64,000 nucleotides of DNA. It comes from Anolis sagrei. Lineage: Eukaryota > Chordata > Lepidosauria > Squamata > Anolidae. The translations under genes were made by a program, and so were the position numbers. Numbering within the stretch: position 1 is the stretch's first letter; the number at the start of each line of letters is the position of its first letter. This document shows positions 1 to 10,937 of the stretch, in pieces. Below the pieces are notes generated by a model, which was not told where the DNA came from, did not search any database, and was given only the letters and a program-made list of their open reading frames with translations. The stretch is taken from assembly GCF_037176765.1 (NCBI RefSeq), contig NC_090025.1:164709822-164773821 (forward strand). The letters run 5' to 3'.

Positions 1-3000
1 TCCCCATAACTCAGATATTTCTTACAGGAACACAACAACAGTGGTAACAAGGAGGTACATGGGCAAAAAGTGGTGATAGTGCAGGAGCACTTCTTTACCT
101 TGCAGGATTTTTGACTTCTTCTATTCTTCTATGTTGTATTTCCGCCAAAATGTTGTAGAAATTGGATGTGGCTTACTCATACATGTATGCTTTGGCTGCC
201 CTTGGTTGCCAGGGGAAGACAAAGGAGCCATTTCCATCCACTCCATCTTCACAGTACTGCTCCACCTCAGTTCCCTTTCTTTCAAAGATGCGATGCCCTG
301 AATAGGTAATCTGCTTTCCTTGAATAGATGCCCGGCAGCCACACCTGTTTAGTGAAGCCAACTTCTAAGTGCTCTAAACAACATGTTGCCAGCAGAATGG
401 AGTGAAGTTAGCAATTTGCAAAATCCAGATTTTGAATAAAGAAGGATACAAACCGCCCTTTTTTCTGAAGGTTATCATCACTACGTTCAGAAGTTGGAAT
501 TTATTTGTTAAAGTAATGCATTGCCTCTAAAGCCCCTCTAGGCACCTTTTATGCTGCCATATACAATCCAGATTACTTGTGCATGATTTAGTAGGCAAAG
601 TAAAACACGAGCCATTGACTTTCCTTTTCTGGACTCCAGTACTGGGAATTCACCTTTCACCTTTTAAAAATGTTTCACCGCCAGCTCCACAATGTCTACA
701 TTTGCTGCCATTTCTGTGTTTTGTTTTTGGCATTTTTGGGTATTTATGCAGTGCCCTAAAGATCTCAGAGGCAGAAATGTGCCAGCAGCCCCATAAACAA
801 CTACATTTGGTTCCCCTGCTTGTTTCAGATCTCCCATCACCTCATTTTTTTGCTCAATTAGTATGGTTTGTTACTGTAACTTTGCTCAGTATATTATGTT
901 GTCTGAATGACTGCGTCAAGGTTGACATGAGAACAAATCACTGGTTTGGAGCAGGTCAACATTCACTACAGTTACAAGGCTGTTGCTAATTTTCTTCTGT
1001 TTTAACTGCTAGTAGACCGTTTCCTTCAGTCAGAGTCTCACACAGATGCTCCTTATTAGTCCATGTCAAGGGTTGGCAAAAGCAGGCAGCAGATCTACTA
1101 CCATAAGGATGTCGAATCTGTTGGAGCATGCACAGAATCAGTTAATATGTGTGTGTCAACTGTAAAATAAGATTAATTAAGCCAATTGGTCATGCAATAC
1201 CTGGGGAGCAAGCTGAGCCTGAGACTTTTGGATACTGTTACATTTTGTTCAGGCTTGAGCTATTCAGGTGCACAGAGAGAAGAGAGAAACAGTGAGAGAC
1301 AGAGTTTGGAGTGTGCTCTTGCTTCATAAGCTGCACATGGACAAAGAAAGACTATTTTAAATCTCTCGTGAAAAGGAAATTATGTTATTTGATGCAACTG
1401 ATTACATTGTATATATGTTGTTCTGAACTATGAAGAATAAACTACTTGTTCTTTGTATTGTTGAAGGCTTTCATGGCCCAAATCACTGGCCTTGTTCTTT
1501 ATTGTTCTTTATACTTGTTCTTTATTGTTCACCTGTGTGGCATATTTTCTTTCTCTGACAAGGCAGTGTGTGGGCTGATCCAACATGAACTACATGTGGT
1601 TTATTTTGCAATACGCCACAGAATCCATGGCTGATTTTTGTCACCATTCCTCCCAGAGCTGCTTCAAGTTGCACAGAAGCTGAGTCTGCACCAAATTTCT
1701 AGGAAAGCCCCAGTTGGGGTGGGGGTAGCTTCCAGGAAAGAGAAAGGACTTCTCGGGCAACTCTGGGGCAAAGAGGGCTGCTCTAGAACCTTTCCTTACC
1801 TAGCAGTGCCAGAGTGAAAACTGGAGAGGGCTCCTGTCCCTTTAATGGCTGTGTTGAAGAAGGAATGTCAGCAGGTGTTGCTTGTTGCCTGGCGGTGTGA
1901 CAAGCAACACCTGCTAAAATGTCTTTGATGCCAAATTTCAGCAGCAGCTGCACTGCAAATTCCATGACAGCTGGTAATTAAATTGGAAAATCCAATCCAA
2001 GGAATGCTCGGGATCTAGATAATGTAGAGCTGATTGATCTGTTATTGTGTGCATGTATATGTGACTTCTGGTTGCCTGTCGACTTATAATGACCTCATAA
2101 AATTTGTAGTATTTTCTCTCTGGCAAGGAATACACAAATGTGGCCATGCCAGTTCCTTCCTCTGAAATACAGTTGGCCCTTTGTATTAACACATTCTGCA
2201 TTTAAAGATTTAACCATCCATGATTCTATTTTTTAAAATTCCAGTAAAAACAAACCTTGATTTTACTACTTTATATCAGGGACACTGTTTTTTATGACAT
2301 TGTATATCCTGGGGTTTAAACATCCACAGATTTTGATAGCCACAGAGAGTCATAGAACCAAAGGCCTAATATATACCCTGTAGCATCTGGTGTTTTTTGG
2401 TAGTTTCCCATCCATATTGACCAGGGCTGGCCCTCTTCATTCCAAGATTATTTTTCATTATGTTATTTTGTACTGTTTATTTTACTTGATTGGTTTATTT
2501 ATTTTATTGTGATGTTATCTTGTTGTTTATATTTTATGTTGCTATTATGTATTGCTGGGCTTGGCGTCATATATGCCACTCCGAGTCCCTTTTGGGGAGA
2601 TGGTGGCGGGGTATAAATAAAGATGATTGTTGTTGTTGTTGTTGTTGTTGTTACTTTCAATGAATTTGTTATCTAATTATTACTCTCTTCCTAATTTTTT
2701 TCCTAGAGTAAGCTACTGGGAAGGGCACAATTCTGCTTCTTCCTCTCTCTCCTGATGAGTTATTTGTGTGCAAACTGTTCTTGCATTGGCAGCAACTGCA
2801 GTAAGATAAAACAAAGGGAGGAAAGCAGGAGAAGAGAGAAACTGGCACATTTTATAAAAGCTGATGAAAAAGTGGGATGACAGAAGGTTCACTAACACAG
2901 GATCTACACTGCCCTATATCCCAGGATCAGATCTCAGATTACATATTAACCTTATCACATTGAGGTTCACATGGCAGGTGATAGCAGGGGTATTCACCAT

Positions 3001-4012
3001 GCATCGTGGTGAGCCCATCTCACCGTGCCCCACATTAACCACATTGCCCCTTACTTATCCCATGAGGGGAAGCGTCATTGACGGGTTCCCCCCACACTAA
3101 TCTGTGGCGGAATGCAAATCACACGTAGTTTGTGTCTCTACCAATCCACACACTGCCTTGCTAGAGAAAAGATATGCCACATAGATGATCAGTAAAGAAT
3201 AAGGTGTTTGATCTTTGTTATGCAGATCAACATATATACAGTCATGTGAACAGTTGCATTAACCCACACAATGTCCTTTTGAGAGAGATTCAAATGGTCC
3301 TTAGGTGTCCATGTGAAATATCTTCTTCCAGCACCTCAGAAGCAGAAATACAAAACTGTCTTGGTAAGCACCCTGCACAGAAAAACCTAAACATGTAACT
3401 GCTGCCAAGACTTCCAGGCTCAGTTTGCCTCTTGGGCATGGCCCAACCAATCAGCTTCATGCTTTGCATTTTTCAGTTAACACACCCACCAACTGATTTT
3501 TACATGCTCCAACATCATCTTGTTGTAGGCAACGAATACATGGAAAGCCTCTCATGTTCTTGTTGCTCCCACTTACACTTTCACCTCAGTTCAGGGATGG
3601 AGCCTTGCTGGAAGTAGATGTGCGTCGTTTGATGGGATCTGGTGGGTTATGTCCCTGATCTGAGGTGAATGTGTCGTAGGGTGGGTAAATTTGTCCATGT
3701 AATGATGTCATTGGCAACACTATTTTTGTTCCTGAGTTGTAAATTTCATTTCCTAATTGGTTCTATCATAAAACATGGAAAAAATTTATTAAACTGCAAA
3801 AAACTTTGTTTTTGCAGGACATCCTGCAGCACATTTTGCTATAGTTTTTCAATGAATATTTCATAGTCTCAACCAATTCAACAAAGTTTGTGGGAGCCAC
3901 AAAAACAATGTTTCTGGAGTTAATCAACTACTTTCAAAATAAGTACCACACAATTAAACAGGAAATTACACTTTAAAACCAGGAACATATTTTTTTTAAA
4001 AAAAGTTACATA
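1..4012. other. Intergenic sequence, no gene recognised
   Basis: No open frame here resembles a known protein; the longest, 136 codons on the plus strand at 579-989, has no recognisable domain and I treat it as chance. Around 1466-1490 there is a short piece of the dispersed repeat whose ends read GTTGAAGGCTTTCATGGC (fuller copies at 18663 and 37309). 2160-2400 loosely resembles an old DNA-transposon fragment starting CAGTTGGCCCTTTGTAT. A short LINE-type tail is listed separately at 2545-2652. Confidence 0.6.
2545..2652 (+). repeat. LINE/SINE 3' tail ending in a (TTG)n microsatellite
   Basis: The stretch carries the recurring tail 'GAGTCCCTTTTGGGGAGATGG...GGGGTATAAATAAAG' followed directly by about nine TTG units. 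The same tail with different terminal microsatellites recurs at about 7118, 15040, 16150, 30415 and 45140 on the plus strand, and in reverse at about 14690, 17270, 26530, 37970, 44180, 48520 and 62570. This is what is expected of 3' ends of an L2-like LINE or of SINEs sharing its tail. Family assignment is from memory. Confidence 0.6.
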
Positions 4013-4162
4013 GGCCCTTTCCACTCAGCTGAATAAAATCCCACATTTTCTGCTTTGAACTGGAATATATGGCAGTGTGGACTCAGATAACCCAGTTCAA
4101 AGCAGATATTGTGGGATTTTCTGCCTTGATATTATGGGTTATATGGCTGTGTGGAAGGGCCC
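4013..4162. mobile_element. Palindromic MITE, GGCCCTTCCACACAGC family
   Basis: A 150-bp non-coding element whose ends are inverted copies of each other (GGCCCTTTCCACTCAGCT at the left, the complement of GGGCCCTTCCACACAGCC at the right). The interior is also largely self-complementary, around GCTTTGAACTGGAATATATGGCAG. At least five further copies lie at 39156, 40834, 41411, 45239 and 52653. The structure indicates a non-autonomous DNA transposon; its superfamily cannot be fixed from these copies. Confidence 0.75.
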
Positions 4163-4634
4163 ATAGTGTTATCTGCTTATCCCAGATTATATGGCAATGT
4201 AGACTTACGTTATCTGTTAGGTGATCCCTTGTAGTCCGAGGATGATGGTCCTCCAAGTGTAGTATCCTGGCGGTGGGTCCATAGGTGACTGTGGAGCCCT
4301 GTTTTTAATCTGCATCTTCTCCCACAGTGAGGGCATTGGTTTCCAGGTGGAAGGGGGTCCCAGTCAGGGTTGGCTTGAGGCGCCTTCCTCTTGGCAGTTT
4401 CTCTCTTTCGCCCTCCATTCATGCCTCTTCAAATTCTGCAGCACTGCTGGTCACAGGTGACCTCCAACTGGAGCTCCAAATAGACTTTTATAATCCAGTT
4501 CAAAGCAGATAATCTGGGATCAGATTCTGGGACATAGGGCAGTGTAGATCCAGCCTTAGAGTCTTCCTGCCGAACCAAAGCAGTCAGAGGATATTAATTT
4601 CATGCTTGATAAGTGTTGCATGTTCAGCTATAGG
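4163..4634. other. Intergenic, diverged MITE-like fragment, no gene
   Basis: Between the MITE and the CR1 fragment only a diverged relative of the palindromic MITE is visible (about 4479-4555, containing CCAGTTCAAAGCAGATAATC and ending GTGTAGATCCAGCC). The remainder shows no repeat or gene that I recognise. Confidence 0.5.
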
Positions 4635-5402
4635 AACACAGCTAGAATAGATGTAAGATATTACGCTTAGGCAAAAAAAAAATGAAATGCAAAGATACAG
4701 GATGGGTGATGCCTGGCTCGACAACAGTCCACGTAAGAAAGATCCGGGAGTCTTTGTGGACAACAAGTTGAAAATGAGAAAACAGTTTGATGCAGCAGCT
4801 TAAAAAGCCAATGGGATTTTGGTCAGCATCAAAAGGAGTAGAGAATCTAGATCAAGGGAAGTCATGGTGCCTTTATATTCTGCTTTAGTTAGACCTCACT
4901 TGGAATACTGTGTCCAATTCTGGACACCAAAGTTCAAGAAAGATATTGACAAGCTGGAAGGTGTCCAGAAGAAGGTGACTAAAAGGATCAAACGTCTGGA
5001 GACCATGCCCTATGAGGAGTGTCTCAAAGAGCTGGGTATGTTTAGCCTGAAGAAGAGAAGGTTGAGAGGAGACATGATAATCATGTATAAATATGCGAAA
5101 GGTTGTCATAAGGAAGAGGGAGCAGACTTGTTTTCTGCTGCCCTGAAAACTAGGACGTGAAGCAATGGATTCAAATTACAGAAATGGAGATTCCACCTGA
5201 ACATGAGGAAGAACTCCCTCACTGTAAGAGCTATTTAGCAATTGAAGTCTCTTCCTTGAATGTGATGAAAGCTCCTTCCTTGGAAGCTTTTAAAGAGGCT
5301 AGATGGTCATCTGTCAGGAATACTTTGATTGTGCTTTACCTGCATGACAGGAGGTTGGACTAGATGGCCCATGTGGTCTCTTCCAACCCTATGATTCTAT
5401 GA
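4635..5402 (+). mobile_element. CR1 LINE, 3' end of ORF2
   Basis: The translation carries the typical CR1 reverse-transcriptase C-terminus: [19 protein letters not shown], then [16 protein letters not shown], then [15 protein letters not shown]. It continues through frame changes into the final LEAFKEARW...DRRLD segment. The 3' end is GGTTGGACTAGATGGCCC...CTTCCAACCCTATGATTCTATGAG, the standard CR1 terminus with its ATTCTATG repeat. The 5' part is absent, as usual for truncated CR1 copies, and frame breaks show that it is inactive. Confidence 0.9.
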
Positions 5403-7236
5403 GATCCTTCTCAGCCATCTCCCTACCTTCCACATGCCAGTAAATGGCACACAAAAAATAACAAGATTCAACTGAAAAGAGAAATAAATTAGATGTTGAG
5501 ATTGGGAATCCTGGCTTTAAGAATTTTGAACAAAGAATTTCTCCCTGTCCTTTAAAAATAATTTGTATAATTTTCTAAAGTCCTGAGTGAATGTATTTTA
5601 AAATGAGTCAATATGGCCCTCTCAGAGTAGCATCAAATGATGAAAAATATGTGTGCATCATAATGTCCTTTCAATCAAATAACTCCTCATTTGCTGCTTA
5701 ACAAAACTTGCAAACCAATTGTCAGAGGCATCTATGGGTACTGTTCCTCTATTGGCATAAACAGATCATACATTCAGATTTGATGTGTGTGTTTATTACA
5801 ATGTCTTATAAATGCATTATTATCAAAACTATGAAGTTCTCATTTTCTTCTTTTGGTAGTTCCTGAAGGAGGTCATAATATAATTATCTAGTTGAAACAT
5901 ATTGAATATGTCAATACCTCTGCTTTTTTTGTTTTTTGGCATTAGGGCTGAGGCGTGTGCGGTCCTCTAGCTCCCAGCATCTTTCACCATTGGTTATTCT
6001 GACTAGACTTGATTGGAGTTACAATATAATAGCACTTGGAGGAATGAACGATTCCTACCTCTGTTTTACGTCTTTCTTTTTTATTGGACTACTTTGGGCC
6101 TTTCCAGTTTTTTATTGTTTTGATATCTATCATGTAGCTGACATGTTGTAGCCACTTGTGGGTGTATTATCAGTGGAAATGTAAGGTTTATTGTATTAGG
6201 AATGCAGAATAGCACTTATTTTGTGCTACTAAGGAAACCAAGAATTGTCATGATAGTGGTGTGAATGACTGTGCTAAATAACTCCTATGAATTCAGAGTT
6301 TGTATCATACAATCAGGTCTAATGTTGTGACTTGCAGGATTTTTATTGACAGTGAGATCCCAGAATGATGAATTATGGCTTGCTGCTCCATGGAGACATA
6401 CAGCAAGCCCACATTGACTTTTTCTTTTGTCTTAGAGTAACCTTTTTTATGAATTTCCCCTGGAATGTTTTGGACTTCAGGAAGCAGCCTCATGATTATC
6501 ATAATCCCTTCACAATACCCCGGTAAGACACATGAGATACATAATTGGCTTACCCAAAAGCTACTGGTTCTTTCCTGTTTTTTTTTCTCCTGATCTCATC
6601 TGGTTTAGGCCTTCTCTCTGTCACCAAATTGGACTGCCTCCTGGGTTCCCATTGAAATGGCCAACAGCTTGAGCACCCATTTTGTTTACCCAACTGGCAC
6701 TCATAGTGTTGAATAGCTGCCCAAGTGTTATAAATATGACTGTATGTTTACATTGAGGTATGTCAGTTCTTTGGAGTGCAGACTCCACTGACATCCTCTT
6801 TGACCAAGGAGAATAAATGCCTTTGATTTTGCCAGATGTGTCTCATGTGGCCTTCTGGAAGCTTGACACTCCAGGACCCAAACCCATGTTTTAGCAGAGT
6901 TGAAATCACATAACAAGATGATAAGAGATGAGATTGCTGAAGTATATCATACCTGCAAGGGGGAATCTAGAGGGCAAATCTGCCATGACCAAACAATGAC
7001 CACTCAGAGCTTCAGAAATCCATTACCTTGGAAAACAAGTTCCAGCATTCTTCAATCAGCAGGATTACTGTCCATGCTGGGAATAGTTTGCCAAAAAATT
7101 AATGTTCACAAACTCTATGGCCGCTTTGAGTTTCATTATGGAGAAAAAAAGTGGGGTATAAATAAACAACAGCAGCAGCAATGATATGGCCACCTCAAAC
7201 ATATCAACTTTTCATCTGACCTGATTGTGGCTTATT
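5403..7236. other. Intergenic sequence, no gene recognised
   Basis: AT-rich sequence without a convincing coding frame. Near 7118-7182 there is another LINE-type tail (GGGGTATAAATAAACAACAGCAGCAGCA). Nothing else stands out. Confidence 0.55.
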
Positions 7237-8106
7237 CAAGGTGTAGTGAAATCTACGTTTTAGGCGACTAGGCCGAAGCCTGAGTATCAGTAGCTGTCAT
7301 CTTGAAAGACAGGCAGAAGCAGGAGGAGGAGTCAAGCCGACTCCTGATTGGTCAGAGCAATTAGGGGAGGAGTCGGTTGAGAGAGGGAAAGAGGCTGTCA
7401 GCTTTTGACAAAGGAGAGAAGTGTCTTGACATCAGACACAGAAGGAAGGGATTTTTAGGAGAGGAAGCTAAATAGGAGTCTGACAGGGAAAGAAAGCTTT
7501 GAAGTGAGCCTTAAGGATAGGGAATAAGTAGCAGACATGGGCTAGGGTTACTGTATTGAGAGGATCAGTAACAGAAAGACTTGTCTTCTTATACTTAGAA
7601 GTAAGAGAGAGCTTATTGCCCTGTGTGTGAGACAGATAGGAGTCTGTTCTCCAAGTGTTAATGTTTCTAAGGATAGAGCAGTGTGTTTAAGGCAACTCAC
7701 AGTTTTAAAAGGCTTTATTGTCAGAAAAACTAACTGTTTAACCCAACTAAGTCTCTACAACTGAATCAAGTCTCTGTACCACTCATTCTATGAGTAGATA
7801 TTTGTTTAAAGTTCAATAAACCTTTTCTAGTTCACTTTTAACTGGTGTACGCCTCAGTCTGTCAATCTCCTCAGAACTAAGTCAAGTCAATAATTGAAAT
7901 CTCTTTAAAGTCCAGTCAGCCAGCGAAGGAGCAATAGAAGAACCAAGGGCAAACACACTTTACCTACAACACACTCACACCTTTTGGTTCCTCAGACCAA
8001 TAAAGCTGAGGTGGTGGCAGTCATATCTACCAAAAGCATCGGTCATTGATATATTTAACCTATGGTCAGCTGCTAATTTCGTTATACTGGTGGCAGCGGT
8101 GGGATT
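7237..8106 (+). mobile_element. Long terminal repeat with tRNA-Leu primer-binding site (LTR retroelement fossil)
   Basis: A stretch of about 850 bp has the layout of an LTR. It starts with TG and has a purine-rich U3-like region. Polyadenylation signals AATAAA lie at 7815-7820 and near 8000, followed by a downstream U5-like region. Immediately after, TGGCAGCGGTGGGATT at 8091-8106 is complementary to the 3' end of a vertebrate tRNA-Leu, the expected primer-binding site. Only this one LTR and the start of the leader are seen; no gag, pol or env is recognisable, so the element is a fragment. Exact LTR ends are approximate, and without a partner LTR its age cannot be read. Whether it is an endogenous retrovirus or a Ty3-like element is unresolved. 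Confidence 0.65.
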
Positions 8107-8257
8107 TTTTTTCTGTTCCCCCCTGCCTCAGATATATATTCTTTGAATTTTGTTATACAAGGCATCATGCTGCCTGGAGCAAAATGACAAGAGGTTTGTC
8201 TCAGCCAGCTGAGCTGTTCAATGGTCTTTATTTCAACACTGGCAATAAATTTAGGAT

Positions 8258-8600
8258 ATCATCAAATGTCTGGAGACCATACCCTATGAGGAGCATCTTA
8301 AAGAGCTGGGCATGTTTATCTTGCAGAAGAGAAGGTTGAGAGGAGACATGATAGTCATGTATAAATATGTGAAAGGGTTTCCATAAGGAAGAAGGAGCAA
8401 GCTTGTTTTATGCTGCCCTTGAAACTAGCACTAGGAGCAATGGGTTCAAATTACAGGAAAGGAGATTCCACCTGAACATTAGAAAGAATTTCCTGACTGT
8501 AAGAGCTGTTCAACAGTGAAACTTTCTGCCTCAGTGTGTGGTGGATACTTTGATTGAGCTTTTCCTGAATGGCAGGAGGTTGGGCTAGATGGTCCATATC
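8258..8600 (+). mobile_element. CR1 LINE, 3' fragment
   Basis: The sequence parallels the copy at 4635-5402: GGAGACCATACCCTATGAGG, ...AAGAGCTGGGCATG..., GAGAAGGTTGAGAGGAGACATG, and GGTTGGGCTAGATGGTCC at the end. It is more diverged and broken than the first copy. No ATTCTATG tail is preserved. Confidence 0.85.
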
Positions 8601-9685
8601 ACCAAATATGGGCTGGCTTAGAGAGTGTGGAACCATTCATGTGCCACATGCATCTCAGTGCAAAGACATGGAAGGCATTGGGAAACAGTTAGAAAATGCT
8701 ACTACCCACCAATATCTGCCACCTGAGGTAATGTACCCAGTCTGAACTGAGGATGGATCTTTTTTTACATTTAGATTGAAATGTTTTTGGTGTCAGGTGA
8801 GGATGATATCTCTGTGTGGGTCGCGCACACAGTTGAACATTATGCAGGAGAAAGAAACAACGGGAGTTAGAGAATGTACTTGAATGCAAGGGCTTTGCTG
8901 CCATGGAAACCAATGCATGTTGAAGTATGTGGCCTTGTCAATATGCCCTGTTAAGCACAGAACACACCATTTTAATACCGCTTTCAGGTTAGCTAAAGCT
9001 GTGATATGTACCCTGTAGGCATGAAAGTTGGTTCTGTTGTTACTTCTGTTATTGTTATAGATAATCTCTGCAGACTCCCATCCCAGACGTTCTTTCATGC
9101 GTGGATGGTGTCAACTAACGGCCAAGAAAGCCATCTTCCAATAGCACATTTCTGACAAGTTCCATTAAGCATGATGTTTGCCACCACCAGGATTTTCTGC
9201 ACCCATTATGTTGCAATAGTATAACATTAAAAGCACAGAAAACCAATGCTGAGATGCTGAATTAGGAAATACAAGTCCAAGATCTTGATGCCATGAGACT
9301 CACTGGATGGTTCTTGGACTGCTTTCCCTTCAGCTCAACCTTACCAGATTGTTGTAAGGAAAAAATAAAATAACCTTGAACTGGGATAAAGCAAAGGGAA
9401 GGCAAGATATATATGCAATCAGTCAATCAACAAATGCATGCACTTCACACACTCTTTCCCCAATTGATCAATAACGTGGATAATTTTCTCATCTTCAGTT
9501 CTTTATCGCACTGAGAACAGCAGTTCTGTCTGATATCAAAGCATGTAACTAGGGGAAAGGGAAGCTGGTAAACTCTCGGCCAAAGGGATCTGATGATAAC
9601 AAAAAAAGGGTGGAGAGAAGCAACTTACAGGGTAAAGTTTGCTGCAGTTAAGAGAGACATTCGTCTTGAAGGAACAGTGGTAGTC
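8601..9685. other. Upstream region of the noggin-like gene
   Basis: No repeat that I can name covers this stretch. A TATA-like run (GATATATATGC, about 9407-9417) lies about 270 bp before the proposed start codon and could serve the noggin-like gene, but no other promoter element confirms it. An in-frame ATG at 9593 would add 31 residues without signal-peptide character. Confidence 0.35.
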
Positions 9686-10504
9686 ATGCATGTCAGAGCA
9701 CTCTTAGTCAATGTGCTGCTGCTTCTCAAGATGAGGGAGACCTGCTTCCAGAGATTTCCTTACGCTGAAACAATTTCTCTCTCTCAGGCAAGGAAGGCTT
9801 CCCCAAGTGAGTCTCCTCAACCTCATGATCAACTCAACAAGATGGCTCAATCCAATCCTGACATCCATCTCATCCGGAGTGATCTGGGCACCCAAGCAAA
9901 GCCCTACAGCCTGTCTCTCTCTCCTGAAGACTACCATCATTACATACCCAAACCTAAGCGTCTGCGTACCACTCGGCTGATGAAACTGTTAGGATCTTCC
10001 TATGACCCTTTCTGGATGTCTGTTGAAGATCCACGAGGTCGAAACACCAGCCTAGATGATTTGGGCACCTTGAGTGTGGACCTGGCTGAACGTACAGCCC
10101 GATTTCAGAAGAAACTCCTGCAGGAGGCAAAGCGGTTAGATATTTCTGAACTTTTGACTTCTTGGGACAGGACTTCCCATAACCAGAGTCAATCTTTCAT
10201 TGACCACCTCCAGCAATGGCTAGTTGACAGTGCTACCTGCCATCTGACCTCTTCCTGGGTGGATATGGGATCCATTTTCTGGCCGCGTTGGGTACGTCAT
10301 ACAGAGTGTGATCATAATAATGCCAGGTGCTCTTGGCCTCCTGGCATGACCTGTCAACCTGCCCAGATCACCCACATCAAACTGCTAGCATGGCATTGTT
10401 GGGTTAGCAGGGACCAAACCTTTGGTCCTCGGAAGTCTCTTCAGCAATGTGCTTGGAGGCAAATCCCTTACCCTGTGGTGGCAACCTGCAAGTGTTCCTG
10501 CTGA
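9686..10504 (+). CDS. nog4: Noggin-family secreted protein, noggin-4-like
   Basis: A single-exon, 272-residue protein. The C-terminal half is clearly noggin: 'WVDMGSIFWPRWV' matches noggin WNDLGSRFWPRYV, 'PPGMTCQP' matches PEGMVCKP, and the protein ends TCKCSC where noggin ends ECKCSC. All nine noggin cystine-knot cysteines are present (185, 208, 215, 223, 238, 255, 268, 270, 272), plus LLGSSYDP (101-108) for noggin LLGGHYDP. The start at codon ATG 9686 gives a short hydrophobic signal-like segment (residues 5-14); the in-frame ATG at 9593 does not. N-glycosylation sequons lie at N120 and N166. Noggins are extracellular BMP antagonists. Two differences point to the noggin-4 branch rather than noggin-1/2: the BMP-binding N-terminal clip is not recognisable, and the Lys/Arg-rich heparin-binding stretch before QMWLW is replaced by uncharged sequence before QQWLV. 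The region between Cys238 and Cys255 is also longer. Family is sure; the paralogue call is inference. Confidence 0.85.
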   Translation: MHVRALLVNVLLLLKMRETCFQRFPYAETISLSQARKASPSESPQPHDQLNKMAQSNPDIHLIRSDLGTQAKPYSLSLSPEDYHHYIPKPKRLRTTRLMKLLGSSYDPFWMSVEDPRGRNTSLDDLGTLSVDLAERTARFQKKLLQEAKRLDISELLTSWDRTSHNQSQSFIDHLQQWLVDSATCHLTSSWVDMGSIFWPRWVRHTECDHNNARCSWPPGMTCQPAQITHIKLLAWHCWVSRDQTFGPRKSLQQCAWRQIPYPVVATCKCSC

Positions 10505-10918
10505 TAACAAGATGGCATCAGGGTTCTGCATGACCAGGTCTGAGCTTCTTAAGGACTTTGCTGCCAGTTACCACTTAGTTCAAACCTGGTAATCAAAATG
10601 AAAGAAAAAAAAATCTCAAGGTATTTGACCTAAGGGGCAGCTGTAGCAGAAGGTGAAAGAAAATAGTATGCTGCCAAAATATGAAAAACAGTACCTTATG
10701 TACCACAACAAGAGAGAACAACATATTGGAAATGTTGGCCATATTTCAGGAAAGGAGCTCAAGCAACTGAAGCGAAGGAGACAACATATTTTTTTGGACT
10801 GACAAGTATTTTGATAAGTTGACAGCAGAAACTGAACACAATTGAGCAGGGATGTTTCATGAGGCAAAAGTCAACAAATCGTAGTCACTTGAAGAGGGAG
10901 CTGATGTTCCTGTGAAGA

Positions 10919-10937
10919 AATAAATGTATTTAATAAA
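10919..10937 (+). promoter_or_regulatory. Tandem polyadenylation signals for the noggin-like gene
   Basis: Two AATAAA hexamers (10919-10924 and 10932-10937) lie about 415 bp after the noggin-like stop codon on the same strand. The intervening sequence has no other gene. They would give a 3' UTR of about 0.45 kb. Confidence 0.55.

Noticed and set aside
579-989. 136-codon plus-strand frame with a hydrophobic middle
   Set aside because: It looks membrane-like but has no recognisable family, promoter or splice support; its composition fits chance in AT-rich DNA.
1160-1465. LTR-like stretch ending in GAAGAATAAACTACTTG
   Set aside because: Only a polyadenylation hexamer and a purine-rich run support it; no primer-binding site, partner repeat or target duplication is seen.
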